Below the pieces are notes generated by a model, which saw nothing but the letters and a program-made list of their open reading frames with translations, did not search any database and had not been told where the DNA came from. Shown in pieces: positions 14,731 to 25,768 of a stretch of 64,000 nucleotides of DNA. Position 1 is the stretch's first letter; every line of letters begins with the position of its first letter. The translations under genes were made by a program, and so were the position numbers. Where the stretch lies: NCBI RefSeq assembly GCF_013394855.1, contig NZ_JABMLK010000001.1:1631501-1695500 (forward strand), written 5' to 3'. This DNA comes from Limnobaculum xujianqingii. Lineage in GTDB: Bacteria; Pseudomonadota; Gammaproteobacteria; Enterobacterales; Enterobacteriaceae.

Positions 14731-17061
14731 TTACCCACCAAACATATCCCTGACCCAGTCAGGAACGCTGCTTTCGCTCTGCTGTTGTGGTTGCTGTTGC
14801 TGCTGTTCAACTGGCTGTTGCGGTGCCAAACACAGGCTTTCAGGACTGTCAGTCCACACTGGTAACCGGCGATCGCCGCCGTTGCAGACGAAATTACCAT
14901 CACTGTCGGTGCCCATCATACTGATGTGTTCCGGAGGCGTTAACGTCAGTGCCAGCGGGGTTTGGTTTTCCAGATAGCGGCGGTACAGTGTTAGTGCACC
15001 GTTGGCCCCTGTCAGTTTCGCCGGGCCGTTATTATCACGACCAACCCAGGCAATGGAAACTTCTTTGCCGTCAATACCCACAAACCAGCTGTCGCGCAGG
15101 TCATTGGTGGTACCGGTTTTTGCCGCCAGATTATAGTTACCAAACTTACCCGCCAGTGAACGTGAGGTTCCGCGGGCAACACCTTGCTGCATCGCATATA
15201 AAGTCAGATAAGCGGCTTGAGGTTCCACAACGCGCTGGGCTTGTGGCAGGCTTTGGAACAACACCGTGTTATCTTCAGAGAGCACTGAACGCAGAACCGA
15301 AAGCTTCGCCCGTTGACCACCGCTACCGATTGTTTGATACATCTGTGCGGCTTCCATTGGCGTCAGGCTGGTTGAACCCAGCAGCATAGCAGGAACAGTT
15401 TGAATTGAGCTGTCCGGCACGCCCAAGCGCTGAAGCATGTCTTTCACTTTATCCAGACCTAAATCCAGACCAAGGTTTACCGTTGGAATATTCAGCGAGT
15501 TTGCCAGCGCATCAACCAACATCACTCTGCCACGGAACTGGCGATCGTAGTTTTGCGGCTGCCACGTCTTACTGCCGGGAATATTGACCGACAGCGGCTC
15601 ATCTTTTAGCCAGGTATTTAAACGATAGTTGCCGGGTTCACTCAACGCCGTCAGATAAGTTGGTGGTTTAGCTAAAGAACCAATCGAGCGCCGGGCCTGA
15701 ACCGCACGGTTAAAACCAGCATACTGAGGCTGAGAGCCACCGACTACCGCCCGAACTTCCCCGCTAAAGCGGTCAACAATCACCATTGCCGCTTCTAAAT
15801 CTTTTACGTTACGTGCAGCCCGCAAAGCAGGAACGCCCTCTTCCACCGCTTTTTCCGCCGCATTCTGCGATACCGGGTCCAGAGTAGTAAAGATCTTCAC
15901 GCCGGACAGATCGTTAACTTTATCCCCCAGTTTTTCCTGCAGCTCATTATGCACTAACTGCATAAACGCTGGCTGAGGAGTAATCACCCCACCACGCGGC
16001 TGAACACCCAGAGGACGCGCGCTCAATACGCCGTACAATTCCTGATCGATAACATTTTGCTGTTGGGCTAAACGCAGTACCAGATTACGCCGTTCCAGAA
16101 CAATATCCGGATTCTTCCATGGGTTATACAGAGAAGCCCCTTTCACCATACCCACCAGCATCGCCTGCTGATCGACACTCAATTCATTAATTGGACGACC
16201 AAAGAAATAGAGGCTGGCTAACGGGAAGCCACGAATCTGATCGGCACCACTCTGCCCCAAATAAACTTCGTTCATATACAGCTCAAGAATACGTTCTTTG
16301 CTGTATCGGGCATCCAGAATAACCGCCATATAAGCTTCGCGTAATTTACGCGACAGGGAACGCTCATTGGTTAAAAACAGGTTCTTCACCAATTGTTGCG
16401 TTAAAGTACTTCCTCCCTGAACGGTGCGCCCCGCTGAGAGGTTAGCTAACACCGCACGACCAATAGAGAACAGACTGATACCGTCATGGCTATAGAAATT
16501 ACGGTCTTCAGTGGCAATCAGCATATCTGCCATTGGATAAGGGAAACTTTTACCGGCCACAAACAGGCGCTGTTCGCCGTTCGGAGCCTGTAACATAGTA
16601 ATAAGCTTAGGATCGAGGCGGAAGAAGCCAAACTCACGTCCGGTATCCAGATTCACAATGCGTGACAATCCGGCGTTATTAAACTCCAGACGAGCGCTAA
16701 TCTGTTCTTCTTTGACGTCAGGGAAATCAAACGGACGGCGCAGCATCTCAATATTATTATTCTGAACGGTATACTCACCGGGACGGGTGATTTTAGTGAC
16801 ATTGCGATACTGCATGCCATTAAGCAAATCCACCATCTCTTTCTTGCTGTAAGACATACCCGGCTCAAGGTTTACCATGCGCCCATACACTGCTGCCGGT
16901 AAATTCCAAACCTTACCATCGATACGGCTACGGATTTGTGAGTCAAGATAGATGCCATAGAATGCCAACAGGGCAATAGCCACGATCGCCAGCTTAATAC
17001 AAAGCCCGACGGTACGACGTAGCCAGCTCGGCTTACGGGATTTTTTAACTTTAGGCGGCAT
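14731..17061 (-). CDS. mrcB: Penicillin-binding protein 1B (transglycosylase/transpeptidase)
   Basis: 776 residues; E. coli PBP1B has 844, most of the difference being a shorter cytoplasmic head. There is a basic N-terminus, a membrane anchor at about residues 18-40, a UvrB-like UB2H region, then a GT51 transglycosylase ([12 protein letters not shown] with the catalytic Glu, [30 protein letters not shown]). The transpeptidase has the catalytic SLAK in [11 protein letters not shown], and [15 protein letters not shown]. The C-terminus is Gln-rich. It polymerises and crosslinks peptidoglycan, normally activated by the lipoprotein LpoB. It lies 145 bp downstream of hrpB on the same strand, as in E. 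coli. Confidence 0.96.
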   Translation of the reverse strand: MPPKVKKSRKPSWLRRTVGLCIKLAIVAIALLAFYGIYLDSQIRSRIDGKVWNLPAAVYGRMVNLEPGMSYSKKEMVDLLNGMQYRNVTKITRPGEYTVQNNNIEMLRRPFDFPDVKEEQISARLEFNNAGLSRIVNLDTGREFGFFRLDPKLITMLQAPNGEQRLFVAGKSFPYPMADMLIATEDRNFYSHDGISLFSIGRAVLANLSAGRTVQGGSTLTQQLVKNLFLTNERSLSRKLREAYMAVILDARYSKERILELYMNEVYLGQSGADQIRGFPLASLYFFGRPINELSVDQQAMLVGMVKGASLYNPWKNPDIVLERRNLVLRLAQQQNVIDQELYGVLSARPLGVQPRGGVITPQPAFMQLVHNELQEKLGDKVNDLSGVKIFTTLDPVSQNAAEKAVEEGVPALRAARNVKDLEAAMVIVDRFSGEVRAVVGGSQPQYAGFNRAVQARRSIGSLAKPPTYLTALSEPGNYRLNTWLKDEPLSVNIPGSKTWQPQNYDRQFRGRVMLVDALANSLNIPTVNLGLDLGLDKVKDMLQRLGVPDSSIQTVPAMLLGSTSLTPMEAAQMYQTIGSGGQRAKLSVLRSVLSEDNTVLFQSLPQAQRVVEPQAAYLTLYAMQQGVARGTSRSLAGKFGNYNLAAKTGTTNDLRDSWFVGIDGKEVSIAWVGRDNNGPAKLTGANGALTLYRRYLENQTPLALTLTPPEHISMMGTDSDGNFVCNGGDRRLPVWTDSPESLCLAPQQPVEQQQQQPQQQSESSVPDWVRDMFGG

Positions 17062-17206
17062 GAATAGCTCCCGATATCATTACGCTTGTCCTCTTGAATT
17101 CAGTCATCATCGTTTAGCTTCACTACGGGTAATAAATTGCGGGCGTATTGTACCCTAATTAGAAGGCAGGGTAGACCATTGGTTTTTACCCGCCGATAAA
17201 TATATA

Positions 17207-19663
17207 TCACCCATTATGAAAACGTTTAGTTTTACGGGTGGGCAGCGCATTTGCCGGATCGTCAGGCCACACATGTTTTGGGTAGCGGCCCTTCATCTCC
17301 TTTTGCACCTCTTTATAAGCGCCCTGCCAAAAAGCGGCTAAGTCCTGAGTAATTTGCAGTGGTCGGTGCGCCGGGGATAACAACTCAACCACCAGAGAAA
17401 CCCGACCATCAGCAATCACCGGAGTTTGTTTTTCACCAAACATCTCTTGTAAACGAACCGCCAGCACTGGCGGCCGTTCGCTATCGTAACGTATTGGCAA
17501 ACGAGAACCGGTTGGTACGCAATAGCTAACAGGCAATTCACTGTCCAGACGCTGGCGCTGCTGCCAGTCCAGCTTACGATTTAATGCTTCAGAAAGATTA
17601 ACCTGTTTAAGCCCCTTAATATCCCTGATGCCTTTTAGTGAGGGTAATAACCATGCCTCTAGGGTTTCCAACAGTTCACTGTCATCCACCAACGGCCACG
17701 AATACTGAGGCAGCCACTCCCTCGCCCGCTGAATACGAGTACGCAGTTGCATCGCCTCCTCATCCCAGGCTAAAGCAGAAATACCCTGAGTTCTCACCCA
17801 CTCCAGTAACGCAGCATGCAGTTGCTCTTCAGAAGGTTTACTGAGCGGTTGGGCTTTTAGTATCAGACGACCAATCTGTTGACGCTGCCAGGCTCGTAAT
17901 GTTCCTTTCTCTTCATCCCACTCAATAGCGCTCTGTTGTGTAACTAACTGCGGCATACGTTGAGCTAATGCCTCCGGCTCGATTTTAGCTGCTAACAATA
18001 TACGTGCATCAGGGCTATTAGCCCCTTGCAATAACGAAGCCGCAATCAACCACTCAGAGCGCCACAGGCCATCATCCGTATCAATTTGAGCCCCCATACC
18101 GTTAGCCAGCAGATAACGCCCTTCTTCTCCGCGCTTTTGTGCAATACGATCGGCAAAGCCCGCTGCCAGCAAAAAAGGTATTTCATCACTGTCCGGATGG
18201 GTATTGCGGAATTTTAATCGCTGCCCCAGCTGACGAGCGCGTTTTGTCCATGCAGCCTGAGGATGCAGTAACCAATAACTAATATCTTTACTGCCGTTTC
18301 TTGGTGGCTCTTCCACAATGGCGGTCAATAATAAAGCGGTAGCTAAAGATTCTGGCTTTTGTTGCGCCGCATAAACCAGCATCGCTGCTAATCGCGGTTC
18401 ACAGCCGGTTTCCGCCATCTGGCGACCAACCTGAGTCAGATTTCCCTGTTCATCGACAGCGCCAAGTTGTATCAATAGCCGTCGGGCGGCAGCCAGAGAA
18501 GTGGAAGGAGGTAAATCCAGCCAGCGCATTTGCTGAATATCACGACAACCCCATTGCAGCAATTCCACGGTCAGGCCGGATAAATCACTCTGCATAATCT
18601 CCGCCTCACCCTGCTCTGCAGCACGTTCCGCCTGCTCACGGGAAAACAGATGCCAACATGCACCGGCAGATAGACGGCCTGCACGTCCGGCACGCTGGGT
18701 CATGGAGGCTTTAGAAATACGTTGAGTGATTAAACGCGTCAGTCCGGTTCGCGGATCGAAACGAGCTACTCGCTCAAGACCACTGTCGACCACCAGATTA
18801 ATACCGTCGATAGTCAGACTGGTTTCAGCGATATTAGTCGTCAGCACAATTTTTCGCCGACCAGGTGGAGAAGGCGAAATCGCTTTTTGTTGTTCAGCTA
18901 AAGACAGTGCGCCATACAGCGGACAAAGATCGATATCATCCGTCAGGCTACCGGATAACAAATCACACACCCGACGAATTTCGGCTACACCTGGCAAAAA
19001 CAACAGCATTGACCCTGAATGTTGATTCACTACCTGCCTGACCGCCTGCGCCACCTTATCTTCAAAATATCCACTGGCAGGTAACGACAGGTAGTGACGT
19101 TCAACGGCAAAACTACGCCCTTCAGCTGAAATCACCGGCGCATCCGGCAAAAATTGTTGCAGTCGCTGGTTATCCAGCGTTGCCGACATAATCAGCAGCT
19201 TCAAATCATCCCGCAGACCGCTCTGAACATCTAATAATAAGCTAAGGGCTAAATCCGCCTGTAAACTACGCTCATGAAATTCATCCAGAATCACCAGAGA
19301 AACATCTTCCAGCATCGGATCCTGTTGCAGCATCCGGATCAACACCCCTTCCGTCACCACTTCCAGACGAGTCGCCGGCCCGCTAAGACTCTCAGAACGC
19401 ATCCGATAGCCAATACATTCCCCCACCGGCTGATTCAACTGCTGAGCTAACCGCTGCGCCACACTGCGAGCCGCCAAACGACGCGGCTCCAGCATAATAA
19501 TACGCCCCGACAGCCAGGACGATTGCTCAAGCAACCTCAACGGCAACCAGGTCGATTTCCCCGCACCGGACGGTGCCTGCAACAATACACAAGGCGAATG
19601 CTGCAAAGCATCAAGCAATGGCTGAAGAACTTCACTTACCGGCAGAGACACACATAACCTCAA
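17207..19663 (-). CDS. hrpB: ATP-dependent RNA helicase-like protein HrpB
   Basis: 818 residues, the normal size. DEAH-family motifs are in order: Walker A APSGAGKST, LEPRRLAARSVAQR, TEGVLIRML, DEFHERSLQADLA, SATLD, TNIAETSLTIDGI and QRAGRAGR. A helicase-associated domain and the HrpB-specific C-terminal domain follow. The biological role is poorly defined; it belongs to the DEAH/RHA helicases. It is divergent from sfsA. The E. coli neighbour ligT, normally between hrpB and sfsA, is absent. Confidence 0.95.
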   Translation of the reverse strand: MRLCVSLPVSEVLQPLLDALQHSPCVLLQAPSGAGKSTWLPLRLLEQSSWLSGRIIMLEPRRLAARSVAQRLAQQLNQPVGECIGYRMRSESLSGPATRLEVVTEGVLIRMLQQDPMLEDVSLVILDEFHERSLQADLALSLLLDVQSGLRDDLKLLIMSATLDNQRLQQFLPDAPVISAEGRSFAVERHYLSLPASGYFEDKVAQAVRQVVNQHSGSMLLFLPGVAEIRRVCDLLSGSLTDDIDLCPLYGALSLAEQQKAISPSPPGRRKIVLTTNIAETSLTIDGINLVVDSGLERVARFDPRTGLTRLITQRISKASMTQRAGRAGRLSAGACWHLFSREQAERAAEQGEAEIMQSDLSGLTVELLQWGCRDIQQMRWLDLPPSTSLAAARRLLIQLGAVDEQGNLTQVGRQMAETGCEPRLAAMLVYAAQQKPESLATALLLTAIVEEPPRNGSKDISYWLLHPQAAWTKRARQLGQRLKFRNTHPDSDEIPFLLAAGFADRIAQKRGEEGRYLLANGMGAQIDTDDGLWRSEWLIAASLLQGANSPDARILLAAKIEPEALAQRMPQLVTQQSAIEWDEEKGTLRAWQRQQIGRLILKAQPLSKPSEEQLHAALLEWVRTQGISALAWDEEAMQLRTRIQRAREWLPQYSWPLVDDSELLETLEAWLLPSLKGIRDIKGLKQVNLSEALNRKLDWQQRQRLDSELPVSYCVPTGSRLPIRYDSERPPVLAVRLQEMFGEKQTPVIADGRVSLVVELLSPAHRPLQITQDLAAFWQGAYKEVQKEMKGRYPKHVWPDDPANALPTRKTKRFHNG

Positions 19664-19817
19664 TCAGATAACTTAGGTATCAAAATAAATTTTATCGGCC
19701 CATAGTGTACCAGCCACCAAAACAACCGGCAGGATAACTTTCATTGATTTACCAAACTGAATACATGATGAATAATAGGCCGCGTTAAATAAGGCACCCT
19801 GTCGATTAGCATTGTTC

Positions 19818-19970
19818 ATCGGAGGGAGAGACGGGCGTGGGGGTCGACTTGGCGTAAGCCAACGAAGTGCCCGTAGCCCGGCTAGGCCCGACGCACTCTG
19901 ATGCTAAGTGTAAGGCCCTTCCGACCGGGTACGGCGACAATATTCTCACATTGTCTTTACGGTCGGAACC
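19818..19970 (-). repeat. Dispersed intergenic repeat, copy B (reverse orientation)
   Basis: Read on the plus strand it begins with the complement of the TCTCTCCCTCCGA end (TCGGAGGGAGAGA). It then has GGGGTCGACTTGGCGTAAGC, CTAGGCCCGACGCACTC, and ends TTTACGGTCGGAA. The element occupies most of the hrpB-sfsA divergent gap (19664-20050) and so may carry or separate their promoters. Nothing else was recognised in that gap. Confidence 0.82.
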
Positions 19971-20050
19971 TCCACGGAAGCCATCAAAACCAAGGTTGTT
20001 ATCACTACCCGGAGTTTCAAAGCGACCTTTAAAAACCAATAGGATCTCCC

Positions 20051-20755
20051 ATGAACTTCACCACCCCACTGCAACCCGCCACGCTAATCAAACGCTACAA
20101 GCGTTTCCTTGCCGATGTCATCACACCGCAGGGGGACCAACTCACACTACACTGCGCAAATACCGGTGCCATGACCGGCTGTGCTGAACCCGGTGATACC
20201 GTCTGGTACTCCACTTCAGACAACCCCAAGCGAAAATATCCCCACTCATGGGAACTCACCCAAACCCAGTCTGGCGATATCATTTGTGTCAATACGTTAC
20301 AGGCAAACGCTCTGGTAAAAGAGGCACTGGAAAACCAGTGGATTAAAGAACTAAGTGGCTACAGCTCGCTACGCAGCGAAGTTCGCTATGGCGATGAAAA
20401 CAGCCGCATCGATTTTCTGCTCGAACATCCCGAGCGACCAAAGTGCTATGTTGAAGTGAAATCGGTCACCTTATTACAGCAGCACTGCGGCTATTTTCCC
20501 GACGCGGTCACAACTCGTGGTCAAAAACATCTGCGTGAGCTACAAATAATGGCAGAAAATGGACATCGCGCTATGCTTTTCTTTGCCGTGCTACACAGTG
20601 GAATTGACAGCGTTAAAGTGGCACAACATATTGACCCAATTTACGCAAAGCTTTTTGAACAAGTTAAGAAACACGGTGTCGAAGTCGTCTGTTATAAAGC
20701 CAGACTATCGCCAACAGAGGTGATACTACAAAGTCCGGTATCCGTCATAAGTTAA
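20051..20755 (+). CDS. sfsA: SfsA, sugar fermentation stimulation / DNA-binding family
   Basis: 234 residues, the same length as E. coli SfsA. An N-terminal OB-like part ([22 protein letters not shown]) is followed by an endonuclease-fold core with the conserved stretches [10 protein letters not shown] and [10 protein letters not shown]. Overexpression in E. coli raises maltose-gene expression; its molecular function is uncertain and a nuclease activity has been proposed from the fold. The ribosome site is AGGATCTCCC before ATG 20051. It precedes dksA by 200 bp, as in E. coli. Confidence 0.95.
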   Translation: MNFTTPLQPATLIKRYKRFLADVITPQGDQLTLHCANTGAMTGCAEPGDTVWYSTSDNPKRKYPHSWELTQTQSGDIICVNTLQANALVKEALENQWIKELSGYSSLRSEVRYGDENSRIDFLLEHPERPKCYVEVKSVTLLQQHCGYFPDAVTTRGQKHLRELQIMAENGHRAMLFFAVLHSGIDSVKVAQHIDPIYAKLFEQVKKHGVEVVCYKARLSPTEVILQSPVSVIS

Positions 20756-20955
20756 ATTTTCAGGTAAAAAGTAATAAAAGAAGATAGTTTTGGTCAAATA
20801 ACCAGCAGTTACACCGGCATGAACATGCTTTTCTTCACAGCATTGTCATACTTAAGACAGGAAAAATTGCTAACTTCATCTTCATCTGTTATTTATAGCG
20901 GCCTGATTTTTTCTCTAGTGTAAAACTACAACGCGTATTTTGTAGGAGAAGCAAA

Positions 20956-21411
20956 ATGCAAGAAGGGCAAAAGCGTAAAACATCGTCCTTAAGTATCCTG
21001 GCTATCGCAGGCTTAGAGCCTTATAAAGAGAAGCCGGGAGAAGAATATATGAACGAAGCCCAGCTTAAACATTTCAAGCTGATTCTTGAAGCATGGCGTG
21101 GCCAATTGAGAGACGAAGTCGATCGTACTGTCAGCCATATGCAAGACGAAGCGGCTAACTTCCCCGACCCTGCCGATCGTGCAACACAGGAAGAAGAGTT
21201 TAGTCTGGAACTGCGGAACCGTGACCGTGAACGTAAGCTGATCAAAAAAATCGATAAAACTCTGCAAAAAATTGCAGAAGACGATTTTGGTTACTGTGAA
21301 TCCTGCGGCGTTGAAATCGGTATTCGCCGCCTTGAAGCCCGTCCTACTGCCGATCTTTGTATCGACTGTAAAACACTGGCTGAGATTCGCGAAAAACAAA
21401 TGGCAGGTTAA
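20956..21411 (+). CDS. dksA: RNA polymerase-binding transcription factor DksA
   Basis: 151 residues, identical in length to E. coli DksA. The coiled coil carries the acidic tip DPADRA (D71, D74, A76), which enters the RNA polymerase secondary channel. The zinc finger has CESCG and CIDC cysteine pairs. With ppGpp it represses rRNA promoters and activates amino-acid promoters. The start follows TAGGAGAAGC. The gap before it has no other feature and must contain its promoter. gluQ follows after 65 bp. Confidence 0.98.
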   Translation: MQEGQKRKTSSLSILAIAGLEPYKEKPGEEYMNEAQLKHFKLILEAWRGQLRDEVDRTVSHMQDEAANFPDPADRATQEEEFSLELRNRDRERKLIKKIDKTLQKIAEDDFGYCESCGVEIGIRRLEARPTADLCIDCKTLAEIREKQMAG

Positions 21412-21476
21412 TCTGTCCGTTACATCTGAATCCCTTATTGGTTCTGCCACCTTTATGATGGCAGAACAAGGGAACA

Positions 21477-22409
21477 ATGATGACGGATTCAGGCTATTCA
21501 ACCACCTTAATGACTAACCGTTATGTGGGGCGTTTTGCCCCCTCTCCTTCCGGAGATTTGCATTTTGGTTCCCTGATTGCCGCGCTGGGCAGTTTTCTGC
21601 AAGCGCGGTCAAATCATGGGGACTGGTTAGTTCGTATCGAAGATATTGATCCCCCCAGAGAAGTGACCGGCGCTGCTTGCCGAATTCTGACCACCCTGGA
21701 ACATTATGGACTGCACTGGGATGGTGAAGTGCTTTATCAGTCTCAACGCAGCGACGCCTATTACCAGATTTTGCATCAGCTTTATCAGCAGAAACGTTGC
21801 TACTATTGCCACTGTACCCGAGCCAGAATTCAACAATCCGGCGGGGTTTATGATGGACACTGCCGCAATTTATCACTGTCATCTCAGGATGCATCTTTAC
21901 GGTTACATGTGACACAACCGGTTTATCAGTTTTACGATAAACATCTCGGAACACTGGTAGCCGAACCGAATTTCGCCAGCGAAGATTTCATTATCCATCG
22001 TAAGGATGGATTGTTTGCTTATAATCTCGCCGTGGTGGTGGATGACCACTTTCAGGGAGTGACAGAAATTGTGCGGGGCGCCGATTTGATTCAGCCAACC
22101 GTACGACAAATCGCCCTGTATCACCAGCTAGGTTGGAAAGAACCTGACTATTTTCATCTTCCACTGGCATTAAATAATCAGGGGCATAAGCTGTCGAAAC
22201 AGAACCATGCCCCACCGTTATCCCTTGACCATCCTCTGCCGGTACTGGCCGAAGCCATGCAGTTTTTAGGACAATCACTGCCTGATGACTGGCAAGATGC
22301 TTCCATCGAAGCATTACTGGCGTGGGGTGTTGACCATTGGGACCACAGCCGCATACCCGTAACGCCGGAGCTAACCACACACTTTCCATTCTCAAATGAT
22401 TCAGTGTGA
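21477..22409 (+). CDS. gluQ: Glutamyl-queuosine tRNA(Asp) synthetase
   Basis: 310 residues. It has a class I synthetase HIGH-type motif in [15 protein letters not shown], a zinc site in CHCTRARIQ with a later Cys, and a [14 protein letters not shown]-like loop. It lacks the anticodon-binding domain of GltX, as expected. It attaches glutamate to queuosine at position 34 of tRNA-Asp. Two ATGs are adjacent (21477 and 21480): the AAGGGA site is 3 nt from the first and 6 nt from the second, so 21480 is likely used in practice. dksA-gluQ-pcnB order matches E. coli. Confidence 0.95.
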   Translation: MMTDSGYSTTLMTNRYVGRFAPSPSGDLHFGSLIAALGSFLQARSNHGDWLVRIEDIDPPREVTGAACRILTTLEHYGLHWDGEVLYQSQRSDAYYQILHQLYQQKRCYYCHCTRARIQQSGGVYDGHCRNLSLSSQDASLRLHVTQPVYQFYDKHLGTLVAEPNFASEDFIIHRKDGLFAYNLAVVVDDHFQGVTEIVRGADLIQPTVRQIALYHQLGWKEPDYFHLPLALNNQGHKLSKQNHAPPLSLDHPLPVLAEAMQFLGQSLPDDWQDASIEALLAWGVDHWDHSRIPVTPELTTHFPFSNDSV

Positions 22410-22525
22410 GCTATTATAGGCCGCCGTTTACCATACGTGGTTTACTGACTACTATTTGATTATTTGATGAGTCTCCTGAACGGCGCCGCTCATCACTGAC
22501 AGATACACTATGACCGAGGTGCCCT

Positions 22526-23914
22526 ATTTTTACCCGCGTAGCTAATTTTTGCCGCAAGGTACTCACCCGAGAGTCTGATTCAGACATACAGGAACAGAAC
22601 CACAACACTGATGATGTCGTGGTCATTCCCCGTGCGCAGCACACCATTTCTCGTAAGGACATTAGCGATAATGCCCTGAAAGTCCTGTACCGATTAAATA
22701 AATCGGGATATGAGGCCTATCTGGTTGGCGGCGGTGTCAGAGACCTGCTGCTGAATAAAAAACCAAAAGATTTTGATATCACAACCAATGCGACACCAGA
22801 ACAGGTGCGCAAGCTGTTCCGCAACTGCCGCCTGATTGGTCGCCGCTTTCGTCTGGCCCACATTATGTTTGGCCCGGAAATTATCGAAGTTGCTACCTTC
22901 CGTGGTGTGCACAGCGATAACAATGACAAAAATGAATCTCAGCAAGCTAATAACGGCATGCTGCTACGTGATAACGTCTATGGCTCCATTACTGAAGATG
23001 CTCATCGTCGCGATTTTACCGTTAACAGTCTGTACTACAGCGCTGATGATTTCACCCTGCGTGATTTCACCGGAGGACTGCAAGATTTACAACAGGGCAT
23101 TATCCGCCTGATTGGCGACCCGGAAACCCGCTATCGTGAAGATCCGGTCAGAATGCTCAGAGCTATTCGTTTTGCCGCCAAACTTGCTATGCGTATTGAG
23201 ACAGCAACCGCAGAGCCGATTACTCGTTTAGCCCATTTGCTACGTGATATTCCCCCGGCACGACTGTTTGAAGAAGCTTTAAAGCTGCTACAGGCTGGGT
23301 ACGGCTACCCTACTTATCAATTGCTGCGTGAACATAACCTGTTTAAGGCTTTATTCCCGCTGATTGACAAGAGCTTTACGCCGCAGGGCGACAGCAACAT
23401 GGAGAAGATCCTCAGCCAGGTGCTGAAGAATACTGACCAACGTCTGCAAAACGGTAAGCGTGTCAATCCGGCATTCCTGTTTGCAGCCATGCTGTGGTAT
23501 CCGCTGGTTGAGCATGCCCAGAAACTCACTCAGGAAAGTGGCCTGGCCTATTATGATGCCTTTGCCCTTGCCATGAATGACATTCTGGATGAGCAGTGTA
23601 TGACGCTGGCCATTCCTAAACGAATTACTTCGTTAGTGCGTGATATCTGGCAATTACAGCTGCGTCTGCCTCGTCGTCAGGGCAAGAAAGCCTATAAGCT
23701 GATGGAACATCCAAAATTCCGCGCCTCGTTCGATCTGTTGCTGCTCAGAGCCGAAATTGAAAAAGGTGAAGTTCAGAAACTCAGCCACTGGTGGGATGAA
23801 TTCCAGCAGGCCGATATGCAACGCCAAAAGACCATGCTTAATGCGCTGGGTGATGAACCATCCCGCCATCGCCGGTCTCGTCGGCCACGCAAGAATACGC
23901 CTAAGCCGCAGTAA
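22526..23914 (+). CDS. pcnB: Poly(A) polymerase I, with a predicted AUU start
   Basis: Homology to E. coli PcnB begins upstream of any in-frame ATG/GTG. The frame reads [16 protein letters not shown] from 22529, matching the E. coli N-terminus, and the codon before it is ATT at 22526, preceded at 6 nt by GAGG. E. coli pcnB is known to start at AUU, so I place the start there (462 residues; a GTG at 22619 would cut off 31 conserved residues). The nucleotidyltransferase motif is [20 protein letters not shown]; a basic C-terminus follows. It adds poly(A) tails that promote RNA decay. Confidence 0.93.
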   Translation: MFTRVANFCRKVLTRESDSDIQEQNHNTDDVVVIPRAQHTISRKDISDNALKVLYRLNKSGYEAYLVGGGVRDLLLNKKPKDFDITTNATPEQVRKLFRNCRLIGRRFRLAHIMFGPEIIEVATFRGVHSDNNDKNESQQANNGMLLRDNVYGSITEDAHRRDFTVNSLYYSADDFTLRDFTGGLQDLQQGIIRLIGDPETRYREDPVRMLRAIRFAAKLAMRIETATAEPITRLAHLLRDIPPARLFEEALKLLQAGYGYPTYQLLREHNLFKALFPLIDKSFTPQGDSNMEKILSQVLKNTDQRLQNGKRVNPAFLFAAMLWYPLVEHAQKLTQESGLAYYDAFALAMNDILDEQCMTLAIPKRITSLVRDIWQLQLRLPRRQGKKAYKLMEHPKFRASFDLLLLRAEIEKGEVQKLSHWWDEFQQADMQRQKTMLNALGDEPSRHRRSRRPRKNTPKPQ

Positions 23915-23923
23915 CTTTCTGAC

Positions 23924-23947
23924 TTAAGCCTCCTCCCGGAGGCTTAA
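23924..23947. terminator. Hairpin between pcnB and folK
   Basis: TTAAGCCTCC and GGAGGCTTAA form a perfect 10-bp stem around TCCC. There is no T run, so it may be a partial terminator or an RNA-processing or stabilising element within a pcnB-folK transcript. Confidence 0.55.
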
Positions 23948-23967
23948 TAACATAATGGACAGAGATA

Positions 23968-24453
23968 ATGACTCAGGTATTTATCGCATTAGGCAGTAAT
24001 CTTAATCAGCCACTGGCTCAGGTTGAAGTGGCACTGAATGCTATAAAGCTGATCCCTCAGACTCACCTGGTCGCCTGTTCGCCATTATATCGCACCAAAC
24101 CATTAGGCCCACAGGACCAACCTGATTATCTGAATGCAGTAGTAGAACTGGAAACCCAGCTTTCTGCTGAGCACCTGCTTGATGCTACGCAGGCTATTGA
24201 ACTCAATCAGGGACGGGAAAGAAAAGAACACCGTTGGGGACCCCGTACGCTGGATCTGGATATTTTACTGTTTGGTAATCAGACTATTAACACCCCGCGT
24301 CTGACAGTTCCTCATTATGATATGCACAACCGAGGGTTTATGCTTTATCCACTGGCTGATATTGCTCCAGACCTGATTTTTCCTGATGGCAGCACGCTGG
24401 CTTCGCTGCTGTCCCGGGTACCGGCTGACGGATTAGAGCGCTGGTTTCCTTAG
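23968..24453 (+). CDS. folK: HPPK (2-amino-4-hydroxy-6-hydroxymethyldihydropteridine pyrophosphokinase)
   Basis: 161 residues, normal size. Conserved folate-kinase motifs: ALGSNL at the start, SPLYRTKPLGPQDQPDYLNAVVEL, and RWGPRTLDLDILLFG with the Mg-binding Asp pair, followed by the VPHYDMHNRGFMLYPL block. It transfers pyrophosphate from ATP to the pterin in folate synthesis. It follows pcnB as in E. coli; the panBCD genes that follow there are replaced here by a GGDEF gene. Confidence 0.97.
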   Translation: MTQVFIALGSNLNQPLAQVEVALNAIKLIPQTHLVACSPLYRTKPLGPQDQPDYLNAVVELETQLSAEHLLDATQAIELNQGRERKEHRWGPRTLDLDILLFGNQTINTPRLTVPHYDMHNRGFMLYPLADIAPDLIFPDGSTLASLLSRVPADGLERWFP

Positions 24454-24658
24454 TTATTATCGCTAACTGAATACCATCATTTTTACTGCGAAACCGCTTT
24501 AACGGGCCGTTGAGGCAATTGTATTTTTGTTATTCTTAGTTATGTGCAGATTATTTAAGGACTATTTTTACAAAAGGCAATCATCTATCTATGCTTGAGT
24601 AACGGCCTGAATTGTCAAATGTGAATAACTTCAGTGCTCAACCTTTCGGGGTCATGTT

Positions 24659-25759
24659 ATGTTTTTTGACGGTGTCATCATTAACATCAGTATTGTGCTG
24701 ACTGGTTTTTATTTTATTTCCAAGCTGTCTAAACTTCCTTTAGATGCCGCTCTTCCGTTGGGAAAACAAATACAAATTGGCCTGTGCAATGGTCTCCTGT
24801 GTTTCACTTTGATGAAATTTTCTATTCCTACTATCAATCACACACTGATCGATTTACGCCATATTCCCCTGATCGTTGCAGCTTGCTATATCGGACCGGT
24901 TCCCACCCTGATTACAGCCCTAATCATTTCGGTTTCCCGTGTGGTTATCAACTTTAACGATACAGCCCTTATTGTTTCTGTTTTTTATGCATTCCTGGGA
25001 ATTGTACTGGCGTTTTGTTCACATTATATTCAGAAGTCCCTGCGCTATCGTGCCGCATTGTTCAGCGTTATTACCGTTGTTTTTATCTGTATTGCCTATG
25101 CCATCGCTACACAAAACGTAGCTAAAATAATTAAATTCACTTTTTTAATGACGCTGTTTTCCACTATTGGAATGTTGCTTTCGCTGATGCTATTAAAGGA
25201 CCTTAAACAGCGAAAAATAGAGATGCTGACATACCAGGGGCTTGCCCAGCAGGACTTCCTCACCAGCTTACTGAATCGCAGAATGTTCGATCAGGCAATA
25301 CAGAGCATTAATCTGTCTAAGCAAAATGTTGTATTGATGCTGATGGATGTAGATTATTTTAAACAGATTAATGACCAGTATGGTCACGATGCTGGCGATC
25401 GTGTCCTGAGAGATATTGCCCACATCCTTGACTCTTACACCGCCTATGGACAGAAGACATTTCGAATTGGTGGAGAGGAATTCTCAGCTATTCTGATTGA
25501 TTGCCCAATCCCTCTGGCAAAAAAAATCGCTGAAGATATTTGCCGTAAAGTGGAAAGTCATGCCTGTATTCTGGCCAATGGTGAGGTAATCCATGCCACT
25601 ATTTCGATTGGCATTAGCGGCAGTGGACCACATTATAATAAAAACAGCCTGTCCCTGTTTCGACGCGCGGACCGGGCGCTATATCAGGCAAAATCAGACG
25701 GCAGGAACCGAATATCCTACGCGTCTGATGATATCTACCACGACCCAAATTCCGCTTAA
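24659..25759 (+). CDS. Membrane diguanylate cyclase (5TMR-LYT-like sensor + GGDEF)
   Basis: 366 residues. Residues 1-180 contain about five or six membrane segments with DLRHIPLIVAACYIGP, like the 5TM receptors of the LYT type. A short linker leads to a GGDEF domain from about residue 195: DFLTSLLNRRMFDQA, DVDYFKQINDQYGHDAGDRVL, and an intact RIGGEEF active site. No RxxD inhibitory site precedes it, so product inhibition may be absent. It should make cyclic di-GMP in response to an unknown signal. It is convergent with the next gene (9 bp between stops). Confidence 0.88.
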   Translation: MFFDGVIINISIVLTGFYFISKLSKLPLDAALPLGKQIQIGLCNGLLCFTLMKFSIPTINHTLIDLRHIPLIVAACYIGPVPTLITALIISVSRVVINFNDTALIVSVFYAFLGIVLAFCSHYIQKSLRYRAALFSVITVVFICIAYAIATQNVAKIIKFTFLMTLFSTIGMLLSLMLLKDLKQRKIEMLTYQGLAQQDFLTSLLNRRMFDQAIQSINLSKQNVVLMLMDVDYFKQINDQYGHDAGDRVLRDIAHILDSYTAYGQKTFRIGGEEFSAILIDCPIPLAKKIAEDICRKVESHACILANGEVIHATISIGISGSGPHYNKNSLSLFRRADRALYQAKSDGRNRISYASDDIYHDPNSA

Positions 25760-25768
25760 TAACTCAGC

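Noticed and set aside
21013..21501. 162-codon minus-strand frame opposite dksA
   Set aside because: It lies wholly over a conserved gene and its protein is Phe/Ser-rich shadow sequence.
22694..22945. Minus-strand frames over pcnB and gluQ
   Set aside because: Shadow frames over strongly conserved coding sequence.
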